Source of the DNA: Ligustrum vulgare
Lineage: Eukaryota; Streptophyta; Magnoliopsida; Lamiales; Oleaceae
NCBI GenBank assembly: GCA_963555705.1
Contig: OY743187.1
Coordinates: 17,188,133-17,252,132, forward strand
DNA: 64,000 bases
Reading direction: 5' to 3'
The translations under genes were made by a program, and so were the position numbers. This document shows, in pieces, positions 22,355 through 34,050 of the stretch. How positions within the stretch are numbered: position 1 is the stretch's first letter; each line of letters opens with the position of its first letter. The notes beneath the pieces were generated by a model. It was given only the letters and a program-made list of their open reading frames with translations. It ran no database searches and had not been told where the DNA came from.

Positions 22355-23690
22355 ATGCGTAGAACTCGATCAACTAATTTCGAATTTTTTTTATTTTGAC
22401 CCAGAAATCGAGAGAACTTTTCCACAGCAAAGAAGAACATCACAACAAATTGCAGCTAACAACATCAACAACAGAACTCTTAAACAATTGGCTACTCCAG
22501 ATGTTGCTCAGCAGCCATTGTGTATCACTTTCCCAACAGTGGATGAGGGAAAAACCTTTGAGCTCAAATATAGACTCATCCACTTGTTGCCGACTTTTCG
22601 AGGACATCCCGTTGAGGACCCGTATAGGCACCTCAAGGAGTTTCATGTGGTTTGCGATAGCATGAGACCCAAGTATATTACCGAGGAACAAATTAAGATG
22701 AGGGCCTTCCCATTCTCGCTAAAGGACCCTGCCACCGATTGGTTATATTGTCTACCATCCGGGTCAGTCACCACCTGGAGTGACATGAAGAAGCTATTCT
22801 TAGAGAAATATATTCTTGCATCTAGAGCTGGGAGAATCAAAAAGGAAATCTGCGGGGTGCGCCAAAATAATGGCAAATCATTATATGAGTATTGGGAGCG
22901 CTTCAAGAAGCTCATCTCGAGCTGCCCCCATCAACAGATCAGTAAGCAACTCTTGGTACAATACTTCTATGAAGGACTGGCACCAATGGATAAGAGCATG
23001 ATAGACGCTGCGAGCGGAGGTGCACTAATGGATAAAACACCGGAACAAGCATGGGCTTTGATATCCAATATGGCTGAAAACACTCAGAAATTCAATTCAA
23101 ATAGGGATACGCAAATCCGCTGCGTGAACGAGGTAAGTGGTTCCAATATTGAAGGTCAATTGTTTGAACTAACAAATCTCGTTAAACAACTTGCTGTAGG
23201 GAACTGACATCAAGTCAAAGCATGCGGAATATGTGAAAATTTTGGACATCCAACAGATACCTGTCCGGTTTGCAAGAGGAGAACAATGAACAGGTAAATG
23301 TTGTAGGAGGTTTCCCTTTTCAAAGACAATAGTACAACCCGTACTCCAACACATACAACCCTGGGTGGAGGGATCACCCTAACTTGAGCTATGGAAATAA
23401 CAAGCCCTCGATTTTTCCCCAAACAAACCTCAAGGGCAATTCCAGCAATAAGGGACTTTCCAACCACAAGGGCAATATCAGCAAAAACCTCAAAATTCAG
23501 GTATATCTCTTGAATACATGGTAAAAACACTGGAAACTAACACGTTGCAATTTCAACAAGATGCCAAATCAAGTATTCAAAACCTGGAGAACCAAATGAG
23601 CCAAATGGCCACCGCCATCAATAGATTGGAGGCGCAATCTGGAGGTAAACTGCCATCGCAGCCCGAGGTGAATCCAAAAAAGTGAGTGCC
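22355..23690 (+). pseudogene. Gypsy-I gag (capsid/nucleocapsid), frameshifted
   Basis: The likely start ATG at 22355 is followed by an Athila-like N-terminus (MRRTRSTNFEF) and, after a one-base slip in a T-run, FDPEIERTF. The capsid core (FRGHPVEDPYRHLKEF, MRAFPFSLKDPATDWLY, WERFKKLISSCP) is open to 23207. A stop then precedes a knuckle-like CGICENFGHPTDTC, and a further frame change follows before MTLRGGKE at 23690. The intact protein would assemble the particle; here it is broken at least three times. Confidence 0.88.
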
Positions 23691-24423
23691 ATGACTCTCC
23701 GAGGTGGAAAGGAAATTGAGGGCTCTCAAATGAAACCTCTCGTATTTGAAGAAGAGGAGGACAAAGAAGGAGAAATGGAGAAGAAGGGAAACACTCCACA
23801 AAACTCTCAGGTAAAGGCTGACTCCACTGTAAATGTTAAACTAACTCCACCTCCTTTTCCTTGCAGGCTAGCAAAGGAAAACAAAGAAATCAAGGAAAGA
23901 GAGATTTTGGAGATGTTTAGGAAGGTGGAAGTCAACATTCCATTATTGGATGTCATCAAACAAGTTCCTCGATATGCTAAGTTCCTGAAGGATCTGTGTA
24001 CCAACAAGAGGAAGCTGATAAGGAATGAGAGGGTAAGAATGGGGGAATCCGTATCTGCTATTCCAAAGAAAACTGCCACCCAAGTGCAAGGATCCTGGTA
24101 TGTTTACTATACCATACCAAATAGGTAACACTAAAGTAGACCGTACATTGATAGATTTAGGAGCATCTATAAGTGTAATGCCTAGATCTACTTACACTGT
24201 ATTAAAACTTGCTAAAATGACTGAAACTAGTGTTATCATTCAACTAGCCGACCATTCCAATGCGTATCCGGATGGGGTAGTTGAGGATGTGTTAGTGCAA
24301 GTAGGAGGGTTGGTGTTTCCAGCAGACTTTTATTTGTTAGTTATGAATGATGATCACTCCCCTAACTCTACCCCTATATTTCTAGGTAGACCATTTTTTG
24401 TGGACCTCCCAAACCATAATTGA
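23682..24423 (+). pseudogene. Gypsy-I protease region
   Basis: The linker with MTLRGGKEIEG and VNIPLLDVIKQVPRYAKFLK is in one frame to about 24120. The retroviral-type aspartic protease follows in another frame with the active-site sequence IDLGASISVMP and the flap/C-terminal part FLGRPFF. The usual motif is D-T/S/L-G-A, so the catalytic aspartate is kept. A frameshift separates the two parts and another cuts the end. Confidence 0.88.
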
Positions 24424-24734
24424 TGTGAGAAAAGGGGTGTTGATTATGGAATTTGATGGGTAGGTGGTACAATTTAATATCTATGATGCAATGAAGCACC
24501 CGAATGATATGTGTGTTGTCTACTCTATTAATGTCATTACTCCTGCTGTGCAGTGAATTAAATTGCAGGGATGAGCTAGAAAAAACTATTTCGGAGTCGT
24601 TAAGGCAAGTTGATGACGACGAGTTGGGGATGAGCAAGGAACTGCAACATGGAATAGCTGCACTTAATTCACTGGGGGCCGTGCCGCACAGGTATATTGT
24701 TAAAACAATCCAGTTAACAAACTATCCTAACTAA

Positions 24735-25900
24735 TTGCTACCCTCTATTTTGCAAGCACCAGTGGTGGAAATGAAATCCCTGCCAGCTCATTTGAAATAT
24801 GCATTTCTTGGTGATGGAGAAACTCTTCCCGTGAACGTTTTATCCAACCTCACCAAAGTGGAAGAAGACAAACTGGTTCGGGTTCTTCGAGAGTACAAAG
24901 AGGCAATTGGCTGGACAATTGCGGATATCAAGGGAATCAGCCCATCAGTCTGTATACATCGGATATTTCTTGAGGAAGGAGCTCAACCATCAAGACAAGC
25001 TCAGCGAAGACTAAATCCAGTGATGATGGAGGTAGTGAAGAAAGAAATCTTAAAACTGTTGGGAGCAGGGATGATTTACCCAATTTCAGACAGCAAGTGG
25101 ATCAGCCCAATACAAGTGGTGCCCAAGAATCCTGGAGTGATGGTGGTGGAAAATAAGGATGGAGATGTACCAACTAGGGTACAAACCGGATACCGGGTAT
25201 GCATCAACTACAGGAAAAGTTAGTTGGTCATTCCCATTACTGTTTTTTAGATGATTTTTCTGGATATTTTCAAATTTCCATAACACCAAAAGATCAAGAA
25301 AAAACAACATTCAGCTGTCCATTTGGCACTTTTGCATATAGGCGCATGTCTTTTGGTTTATGCAATGCTCCCACAACATTCCAATGTTGCATGATGAGCA
25401 TTTTTTCTGAATATATAGGTAAAATCATAGAAGTGTTCATGGATGACTTTAGTGTGTGGGGTGACTCGTTTGATGCATGTTTGGATAACTTGACATTAAT
25501 CTTGAAACGATGCATTGACACTAACTTGGTTCTTAACTGGGAAAAATGTCATTTCATGGTAGATAAAGGGATAGTGCTAGGTCACGTAGTATCTGTGAAA
25601 GGGATAGAAGTTGATAAAGCTAAAGTGGATCTCATCTCTGCATTACCTTACCCCGCAAATGTGGGGGTTATACAATCTTTTCTTGGACATGCAGGTTTTT
25701 AAAAAAAATTGTTCTTATTTATTGGGTTCTAAAGTCATTATTTTTACAGATCATGCAACATTGAGGCACTTATTTGTGAAGAAGGATGCAAAGCCAAGAA
25801 TCATCTGATGGATACTCTTACTACAAGAGTTTGATTTGAAAATCAAGGATAAGGCGGGTTCTGAAAAGTGGTCGATGACCATCTTAGCAGGGTAGTGAAG
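24735..25900 (+). pseudogene. Gypsy-I reverse transcriptase and RNase H remnant
   Basis: Includes the pre-RT segment AIGWTIADIKGISPSVCIHR, then GYRVCINYRKS, a small deletion with frame change, HSHYCFLDDFSGYFQI, the catalytic FMDDFSVWG and the thumb region. RT copies the RNA into DNA. After 25702 a deletion removes most of the connection, leaving RNase H-like [17 protein letters not shown] and then stops. The YMDD-type motif is intact as FMDD, but the ORF is not. Confidence 0.88.
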
Positions 25901-26325
25901 GACGAAGATGACCTACCTTTGCGTGAAGCCTTTCCTGATGAAAGCTTATTCACTATCGAAGCGAACCCTCCATGGTATGCTGATTTAGTTAATTACATGA
26001 CTTCTAAGTTAATACCTAATGGTTTTTCGTAGGCAAAGAAGCATAAGATGAGGAGTGATGCAAATACTACATTTGGGATGATCCATACTTGTGGAAGACG
26101 TGTCCCGACCAAATCATCCGGAGGTGTGTACCCGAGTCTGAACACCAACCAATCCTCACTTTTTGCCACTCATATGCATGGGGAAGCCATTTTGGACCTA
26201 GGAGGACCACACAAAAGGTATTGGAGAGTGGTTTCTTTTGGCCAACCCTTTTCAAGGACGCCTAAAAATTCTGTAAGTCTTGCGATAACTACCAGAGAAT
26301 AGGTAATCTATCCTAGCGAGATCAA

Positions 26326-27713
26326 ATGCATCAAACCCCTATAATTGTATGTGAGATTTTTTATGTTTGGGGCATTGACTTCATGGGAACCTTTCCCCCA
26401 TTTTTTGGTTGCAATTACATTCTTCTAGCTGTTGATTATGTTTTTAAATGGGTTGAAGCAAAGGCCACCCGTACTAATGATGCTAAGGTTGTTGCAGACT
26501 TTGTAAAAGCTAACATTTTCAACAAGTTTGGGATATCCCGAGCAATGATCAGTGACAAGGGGACACATTTTTGCAACCACACTATTAAGGCATTACTAAA
26601 GAAATATGGAGTATTGCACCGGATATCCACTGCATATCAAGCAAAAATTTCCAACAGGGAAGTAAAATCCATACTAGAAAAAACAGTCCGACCTGACCGA
26701 AAGGATTTGAGTATTAGATTGGATGACACTTTGTGGGCATATAGAACCACTTATAAGACACCGATTGGTATGTCACCATACCGATTGGTGTTTGGAAAGC
26801 CGTACCATCTACCTGTGGAACTCGAGCATAAAGCCTACTAGGCAATAAAACAGTGCAATATGGATTGGGGACAATGGGTGATCATAGAAAACTTCAGCTA
26901 CAGGAATTGGAGGAGATTCGGAATGAAGCTTATGAAAATGCAATGATCTACAAAGATTGAACCAAAGCATTCCATGATCAACGCATTTCTTGAAAAAGTT
27001 TTTGTGAGGGCCAGAAAGTGCCATTGTTTCAGTCTCAGCTCAAATTGCACCCAGGTAAGCTTCGTTCTCGTTGGGTTGGTCCTTTTGCATATCACCCTCA
27101 AACTAGTGGACAAGTAGAAATTTCCAACCGGGAAGTAAAATCCATACTAGAAAAAACAGTCCAACCTGACCGAAAGGTTTGGAGTATTAGATTGGATGAT
27201 GCTTTGTGGGCATATAGAACCGCTTATAAGACACCGATTGGTATGTCACCATACTGATTGGTGTTTGGAAAGCCGTACCATCTACCTATGGAACTCGAGC
27301 ATAAAGCTTACTAGGCAATAAAACAGTGCAATATGGATTGGGGGACAGTGGGTGATCATAGAAAACTTCAGCTACAGGAATTGGAGGAGATTCAGAATGA
27401 AGCTTATGAAAATGCAATGATCTACAAAGATTGAACCAAAGCATTCCATGATCAACGCATTTCTCGAAAAAGGTTTTGTGAGGGCCAGAAAGTGCCATTG
27501 TTTCAGTCTCGGCTCAAATTGCACCCAGGTAAGCTTCATTCTCGTTGGGTTGGTCCTTTTGTTGTTATTAATGCCTCTCTGCATGGTGCAATTGAAATCA
27601 GAAGCCTGAAGACCGATAAGCAGTTCAAGGTCAATGGACACCGCCTCAAGCCATACTATGAGGGATTCCAAACCGAGAACTTGGAAGTTCTCACTTTGGA
27701 GAGCAAAAAATAA
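26326..27713 (+). pseudogene. Gypsy-I integrase with internally duplicated C-terminal half
   Basis: The catalytic core shows [10 protein letters not shown] (first Asp), [10 protein letters not shown] (second Asp) and, in the second unit only, [15 protein letters not shown] with the catalytic Glu. The first unit has lost the HPQTSGQVE stretch. The part from there to the VGPF region is present twice in tandem with stops in both. It ends with [14 protein letters not shown], the usual pol tail. It has no zinc-finger start because of a deletion around 25900-26320. Confidence 0.87.
26632..27561 (+). repeat. Tandem duplication inside the Gypsy-I integrase gene (~456-473-bp unit)
   Basis: CGGGAAGTAAAATCC-type sequence and all that follows to GGTTGGTCCTTTTG appear at 26651-27087 and 27124-27561. 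The 9-bp sequence TGCATATCA occurs at the start of both units (26631 and 27087), marking a likely microhomology crossover. Confidence 0.93.
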
Positions 27714-27873
27714 GGGAAATAATAGTGACAGGACTTGGTCGAGCCAACGACGTTAAACAGAGGCACTGCTCGGGAGGTAACCCAAGAGGGGAGTTTTCTT
27801 ACTCTCTCAATTTCTTTCTTTGTAATTTTAATTTTCTCTAAGATAAATAAATAAATAAATTGACAGGAACTTA

Positions 27874-28026
27874 CTTACGGCCGTAATTCTTTACTCATTG
27901 TCGTAAGTCATCAAAATGGACTCTTCGCAAGTCTGGACAGAATATTGTTTGCAGCTGTAACCCCATTTTCATGCCATTCGTCCAGAAGCCGCGTTATGGC
28001 CGTAATTCTTTACTCACGGCCGTAAC
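27874..28026. repeat. Palindrome array 3, between pol and the extra ORF of Gypsy-I
   Basis: Five TTACGGCCGTAA-like units, some mutated, in the non-coding interval between the pol tail and the downstream ORF. Confidence 0.88.
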
Positions 28027-28437
28027 GTCTAACGATATTAAAAAAAAAACGAATTTCTCTCATTTCACTTCTCCCATTTCACTCACGCCTCTCGCTCCCC
28101 AATTCTCTCTACAACCCTAAAAATCTCCATACTTGATAATTCTTCTCACCTTAATTTCGTGTATCAAGGGAGTATTCTAGGGTAATACACAAATTTCATT
28201 CAACACTTCACAAGATCCCAAGGTATGAACTTTAACTCATGACTTTTGTAGAAATGTGCCTCCTCCATAATGCAAGTAATCTTTGATTTTCTCATACTTG
28301 TTTCATGCTTTGTTGATGGTGGCATAATATTGTTGGGTAATTTGCTCATGTGTGATTGCCAACGCATCCAAATCACACAAAAAGGCACCACTACCAACGT
28401 GCACACCACATGTTCGATGAAATGTCTAAGATCTCCT

Positions 28438-29432
28438 ATGGCTCCACCACAGAAAAAGGGGAAGCAGGAAGCAGGGGAATCTTCATCCAAACCCCGCCTA
28501 GAGAAAACTCAATCCAAACAATGCATTAAAGAACGACTGTTTCTACTAGAGGACTTTCAGGAGATGCGGAACGCAAAAATAGTCATTGCACCTCGACCTT
28601 TCTAGGCCCACTTTTTGGAATTCGGCTTGGTGAAGTTTTCCAGTAGTCTACCCTTCGGGAACCCTCCGCTCGTGTTCAAGTTATACACACAATTCAACAA
28701 GGATATTGGTAATGAGGGATCTCCAGACTATCACTGCACCAAGGTCGTGGGGAAGCAAATTAAATTCTCAAAGGGGGTGATTGAGAGCTACTTGGAAATC
28801 AATAGCACGGGAGCCGTACATCTGACCTTCACTGCTGGAGCTTTCTTTTTGGATCACGAGGTACTCCAACAGGCTCTGAAGCCCGAACTTCACGATACCC
28901 TGTATGTCATCCATTCCCAGTATAAGAACTAGGACTTACAGATGGACGCCTGGTTCCTGCATCAATGGGGGTCGGGGAGTCTATTTCCGTCCACCAGGGG
29001 GATCAAATTTGACTTGGGTCAGCTGAGAGGGGTATGCCCTTCCCGTGCCTGATCACAACATTATGTCGAGCTCAACGAGTCCTAGTAGCGGTGAGCGAGG
29101 ACACATTGGGACACAAAAATCGCCTCACAAAGGCTAGTAGGCAGATAGTCGTAAAGCGAAATCGCGAGGAGGGAGATTTAGGAGAGTCGGTTGATGATCA
29201 GGGCGCCGAGGAAACCGCTGCTGGGGAGAGAGCACCACCGATTCCAACTTACAGCCCCTTTGAGAGGCAAATGCTGGAAATGATGCAAGCATTTCAAGTC
29301 CAAATGAATGCTATCCAAGAGGACCAACAGTTGATGTTGGAGGAGCAGAGAGCCTTGCGCGCTGAAAATCACGAAATTCGGGAGGAGATCCGTCAATTAC
29401 GGAGGCCCCGTGACGAGCCACCGCCAATGTAG
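28438..29432 (+). pseudogene. Extra ORF in env position of Gypsy-I (plant 'transposon protein'/Athila ORF-like)
   Basis: Begins MAPPQKKGKQEAGESSSK (basic, disordered). An in-frame TAG lies at 28603-28605, then a globular part with VFKLYTQFNKDIGNEGSPDY and GKQIKFSKGVIESYLEIN, resembling the domain annotated as putative plant transposon protein (Transposase_32-like) in Athila-type elements. Another stop at 28930 and a frameshift lead to a C-terminal glutamine/glutamate-rich coiled coil (FERQMLEMMQAFQVQ...). No signal peptide or clear membrane segment was seen, so an envelope role is not supported. Its function is unknown. Confidence 0.7.
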
Positions 29433-31230
29433 ACCTCCATGAGAGTTTTCTGTTCCCCTCTGTTATTTTGATTTATTGTCTCCATAATGAGGACATTGTA
29501 TTGTTTAAGTGTGGGGGGAGGGTAGTTCGTTTTGTCTCTGAATGTATGTATTTATATGTCATTCTCATTGTGTTGTTTAGTTTTGCTGCTATGAGATCCG
29601 TGCTATGTCACTTGCATTTTGGTTAAAAAGAAATTAGCCTCACTTTTCAAATCTCTAAATGCATAATCAGACGTGAACTTGAGCACGTAGAGATGAGTTC
29701 TCTAATAATTTCTGAACGAGTTTGAAAATGGGGACCAATAAAAAAAATTGCAACATAATAGAGTTAAACCAAAGTGACATGATGTAACACCACCCAGGGT
29801 AGCCTAATTATATCCACTTGAGCATTAACCCTTGGCGACTAAACCTGAAACATGTATCCCAGACCAAGCAATGACCTGTACTTCATAAATGGATGGGAGT
29901 AACACATATAAACTGTAATTTGTGAGCTTTTGAGCCTATGAGCTGCTTTTACTCTTTATATTAAGCTCTTATTTCTTTGGTGTATGTCCTGCATGGTTGG
30001 TTTATTCTTGGATGTGCTTTCTTGTGTATACCGTTGTAGCTTCCTGACTCAAGTGCAAAATATAGTAAAGACATTAGATTAAACCAAATTTGACATGCTA
30101 AAAGGGCCTACCATGATACATGTACCAATAGAAACCTCTTTGGGTCTTAGCCTTTCTTTGAATTTTTGATGCCACGCTACAAGCCACGAATACCCTTTCT
30201 TTCACATTATCTCTGTTTTGAACCCATAGAGAAAGGATTCGCAAGCTCTTGTTGATTGAGGATTGTCCTGTGGTCTAAGTCTAAGAAGTTCCAATGGGTA
30301 CCTTGTGTTGGGTGACGGGTGTGTAAGGGACTGAATTCAAGAGAGTGTAATTCTATCTTGTGTCAATTGGTGACTGCGTAATGATTTGAACAGAAGAGAA
30401 AAAGTTGCAGTGTTTATTTAAAAAAAAAATCAAAAGAGAGAAATCAATGAAAAGGAAGTTTAGTCAAAAAAATTAGTAGTTGAGGAAGTCAAACACTCAA
30501 CTTGTGCAAAAAAAAGGGGGGGGGAGAGAAAAAGGTTCAAGTGTGAACAAAGTTGGGTAGCGGGAAACAATGAAGTTCATATTAAGGGGTGAAGGAAGTA
30601 ATGTCATTTTCAATTGACTTAGTTTGCAAAATTCCTTCTTGACTCAGCCTAAATATTTCCTTTTATCCTACCCAACCTGAAACCCCATTACAACCAAATA
30701 AAGACCTTTGATTTGTACTTGTGTCATTGTTGGCTCCGGTTATGACATTTCGGCAGTCTGTGGTAACGAACTCTCCATGCAGTGAGTCGAGTGAACCGAA
30801 AGAAAAAAAATTCTCACCCTTATACACTTTGTACGAAGAGAGGAATACCTTGTGAGGGTGTTAACTCCCATTACATGTTCTTATGAGTGGTTTGAATTAC
30901 TTGGTCTATATTTGGTGCTTTTAAGTTGATTGAAACTAACACCCGTGTAGTAACTCATTGATAGATGTTGAGAGCATACTCAAGAGAGGTGAAAGGATAT
31001 AAATCACACTGGGTTATGATCTGGGTCGGGAGTGTTGAATTCTTGTATTTATGTTCAAGGAATATTGGATGAAGCATCCCTAGCACACACTAACACACTC
31101 TGATTATGCAATAGACATTTCATGATAAGAAGAGTAGGCTGTGACCTTGAACCTTCTGACTATAGGTCTATATACTTTCTTGAGTCCCATTTCCTTTCTT
31201 TTCATCATTGATCGAGGACGAGCAATGGTC
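29433..31230 (+). other. Gypsy-I 3' untranslated region with an internal polypurine-like motif
   Basis: No gene is supported in these 1.8 kb. Near its start is GAGGACATTGTATTG followed by AAGTGTGGGGGGAGGG at about 29508-29523, repeating the layout of the true polypurine tract at 31231. The rest matches 15680-17154 in reverse complement. Confidence 0.8.
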
Positions 31231-31245
31231 AAGTGTGGTGGGGTT
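31231..31245 (+). promoter_or_regulatory. Polypurine tract of Gypsy-I
   Basis: AAGTGTGGTGGGGTT directly precedes the 3' LTR. Confidence 0.85.
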
Positions 31246-32621
31246 TGATAAGTGCGGTATTAGCACTTATTTGGTTCACATGTTGCCCTATTTTATTATC
31301 ATTTTGATCCTAATTAAGTATTAGTTAATGCATTTTATGTTTTATGTGGTATAGAATCAGAACGGAGGAAAAAGAGGAAAAAAATGACCAAAAAGCACGT
31401 AAAGTTGAAGTTCAGGGACCAGGATGGCAAATTAATTACGGCTATATCAAAAATTGCTCACGACCGTAAGACAGTGCAGGGCATAAGTGAAAATTTTCCA
31501 GTAAAGCACTCACGGCCGTAATTATCAAAGTTACGGTCGTAACTTCAATACAGAGAAAAACTCCAATAAGTCACTTTTGGTCGTAACCATCAAACTTACG
31601 ACCGTAACATCGACGTGGATTTCTTTCCTTCTAGATTTCATAGCCTATCTTTGGTGTGTCTTGAGCCCAACCCTAGGGCACATTTTGGTGGCTATAAAAA
31701 TGAAAATTCACGACATAATAAGGGTTGGAAAAACATTATTGAGAGCGACTGATTCTTGGAGCTTGGAGGAGAAAAATATTGGAGAAGAAAGTGAACAAGA
31801 TGCAAGAACTCTGGATTTTCTTCATGGCTGTGCTTGACTAGACTTCTCCACCTAGTTCAAAAGGGGACGTTGTATTTAAATTACTTTGTTCATCACTTTT
31901 CCAAACTAGTAATGTAATTCTAATTTCTTTAGTTTGATTGTTGGATTTTTATGTGTTTTTAATTCAATCAATGCAATACTTTATTTAATTAAGGCCTTAT
32001 CATTTAATTTGTTGTATTGAGATTTGCTATTCTGAATGATTAGATCCGTAATCGTCTTTTTGTTCAATTCCTAGTAGCAAGTGGGAATTTAGTATTTCCA
32101 TAGAAAAATCCAATTTAGGTTAATTGTCACGAGCTTGTGTGATTGATAATCTAATTCACACTAATTCTTCTCGAACTTATATAGTTGTTGTCTTAAATCT
32201 AAAGAGCTTGTTTTAGGTTATTCAATGGCTAATGTTTGATTAGAAAGTTTCTTCCAATTAAATGCAATTAAGGGAGAATAGGAATAGTTAGAGCTTATTT
32301 ACTATTTACGGGTGATAAATCAAAGAAGAAATTGAACTCGCATTACTTGAAAAGTGATAACATTGTGATAGAATACAGCTGAACCCGAGAACTAGGATTC
32401 ATTAATAATTGATCTATATTCCAGCCATTTTACGTGCTTATCTTATTGTTCAAGTCATTTACAATATTTAACTCAAAACCCCCCATTAATTCTTATTGAT
32501 ACGACACTATTTTAGTTCCCGTTCCTTGTGGGATCGACTCTTACTTCCACTATTACATTTTAAACTGATAATTGGAGAGTAAGGAATTTAATTAATTTTT
32601 GGTGCATAGCGACACGCATCA
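31246..32621 (+). repeat. 3' LTR of Gypsy-I
   Basis: 1376 bp, uninterrupted partner of 20037-22180, with palindrome array 4 at 31456-31609 and a TATA box at 31693. Confidence 0.93.
31456..31609. repeat. Palindrome array 4 in the Gypsy-I 3' LTR
   Basis: The same five positions as array 2; several CG dinucleotides have become TG or CA (for example TTACGGTCGTAA), the pattern expected from decay of methylated cytosines. Confidence 0.9.
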
Positions 32622-33182
32622 GAGGAGGTTGTTGACGATGAGCAACCGGGTCAGGAAGTTTGTGAGAAAGAAGGATTTGCAGGTGGTGGAAGTGATGAAG
32701 GTGAGGAGGAAGATGGAAATGGTGGCTGACTGGTGAAGAAAGGTGATTGAAGATGTGGAGCTTGCAGCGATGTAATTGTAGTGATGAAGTTGGTGGTGGG
32801 CTTGCTTGAAGGTTTAGAGAAGAAGGTGGAGGTGGGCTGCTGGGTAGGGTTTAAAATTTTCTGAAATTTTTTTCTTCCTTTTTTTTTTTTTTAAGGTGTT
32901 GTTTTGAAATCCGAGAATCACCTTGAATAAGGCGTGGGCACTCCTTATTTCAGGATTCTTTCAATCCATTACTTTCTTCATAGAGCGTGCGCACGTCCTA
33001 ATGAAGATTTATATCTGTCCAAAAATCAAAACAAGGCCAATTTCACTTCAAAAATTATAGAATCATAAAATAAATAATAGTGAATAAATTAAAAATTGAT
33101 TGCTAAAACTAAAGAAAAATTCGGGTTGCCTCCTAGAAGCGCCTTTCTTTTACGTCTTTGGCTAGACTTATTATTTTCTTCT
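32622..33182 (-). other. Gypsy-II interior between the pol tail and the Gypsy-I insertion
   Basis: A non-coding leader-like stretch: on the minus strand a GGAGGCAACCCGAA motif near 33120 matches the GGGAGGTAACCCAAG after the Gypsy-I pol tail, followed by a TC-rich sequence toward 32622. No gene is supported. Confidence 0.6.
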
Positions 33183-34050
33183 TCAACTAGCATCGATTGG
33201 ATTCCCAATGCTCAATTTTGTCATTTTCTCCATTTGGTGACCTTCATAGAAAGGTTTATGTCTATTGCCATCCATTTTACAATGCTTGTTATTGACAACT
33301 TTCAAGCTATTATTTCCACCAAGTTGGAAAACTTTATGTGCTAAGCAATCAACAACATCAATAAAAATTGATAGAATTAACATCATTAGGACAATTTATG
33401 GCATCATAAATATTAAACTTAATAATTGCACCATCAAATTCCATTGTGAGTGTACCATCATGCACATCAATTTTTGTCCTAGATGTTTTCAAAAATAGCC
33501 TTCCTAGAAGAATTGGTGTAGAATTAGAAAAAGAATCATCTTCATCCATATTAAGTACATAAAAATCAGCGGAAAAAATCAATTCATTTACTTGTACTAA
33601 AACAACTTCCAAGACTCCTTCAGGATATACATTAGACTTATCAGAAAGTTGTAAAATCACACCAGTTTCTTTTAATGGACCAATATTCAAAGATGAATAA
33701 ATTGACAAGGGCGTGATATTTATTGAAGCTCCTAGATCTATCACTTTCTCAAGTCTTGCTTTACCTATTTTGCAATGGATAGTGAACATACCTGGGTCCT
33801 AGCATTTTGGAGGCAATTTCTTTTGGAGTACAGCTGAAACATTTTCTCCCATACTTACTTTTTCGTTGCCTTTTAACTTCCTCTTATTGGTGTACAACTC
33901 CTTGAGAAACTTAATATAATAAGGTACTTGTTTAATTACATCAAGCAAGGGAATATTTACCTCAATTTTGGTAAAAATTTCAAGAATTTCTCTCTCTTCT
34001 TCCTCCTCCTTGGATTTAATCAATCTTGTAGGGAATGGAGGAGTTGTCAC
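33183..34050 (-). pseudogene. Gypsy-II protease region fused to the pol tail
   Basis: On the minus strand a linker with VNIPLLDVIKQVPYYIKFLK (33799-34050) is followed in another frame by an aspartic protease with VIDLGASINITP and PILLGRLF (33358-33789). Directly afterwards comes a frame with KMDGNRHKPFYEGHQMEK, equivalent to the last residues of Gypsy-I pol. Everything between, that is RT, RNase H and integrase, is missing. The protease active-site aspartate is preserved, although the frame is broken near 33790. Confidence 0.85.

Larger units (their letters stand above)
20037..32621 (+). mobile_element. Gypsy-I, Athila-like Ty3/gypsy retrotransposon nested in Gypsy-II
   Basis: LTRs at 20037-22180 (interrupted by a hAT element) and 31246-32621 (TGATAAGTGC start, CGCATCA end), target duplication GAGGC / GAGGA (4 of 5) at 20032-20036 and 32622-32626, primer site and polypurine tract in place. 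Order inside is gag, protease, RT, RNase H, integrase, an extra ORF and a 1.8-kb 3' untranslated region. That order and the gag N-terminus fit the Athila clade. Every coding region has stops or frameshifts. Confidence 0.92.

Noticed and set aside
28438..29432. Retroviral envelope gene in Gypsy-I
   Set aside because: No signal peptide, membrane segment or cleavage site; the globular part resembles a plant transposon-protein domain.
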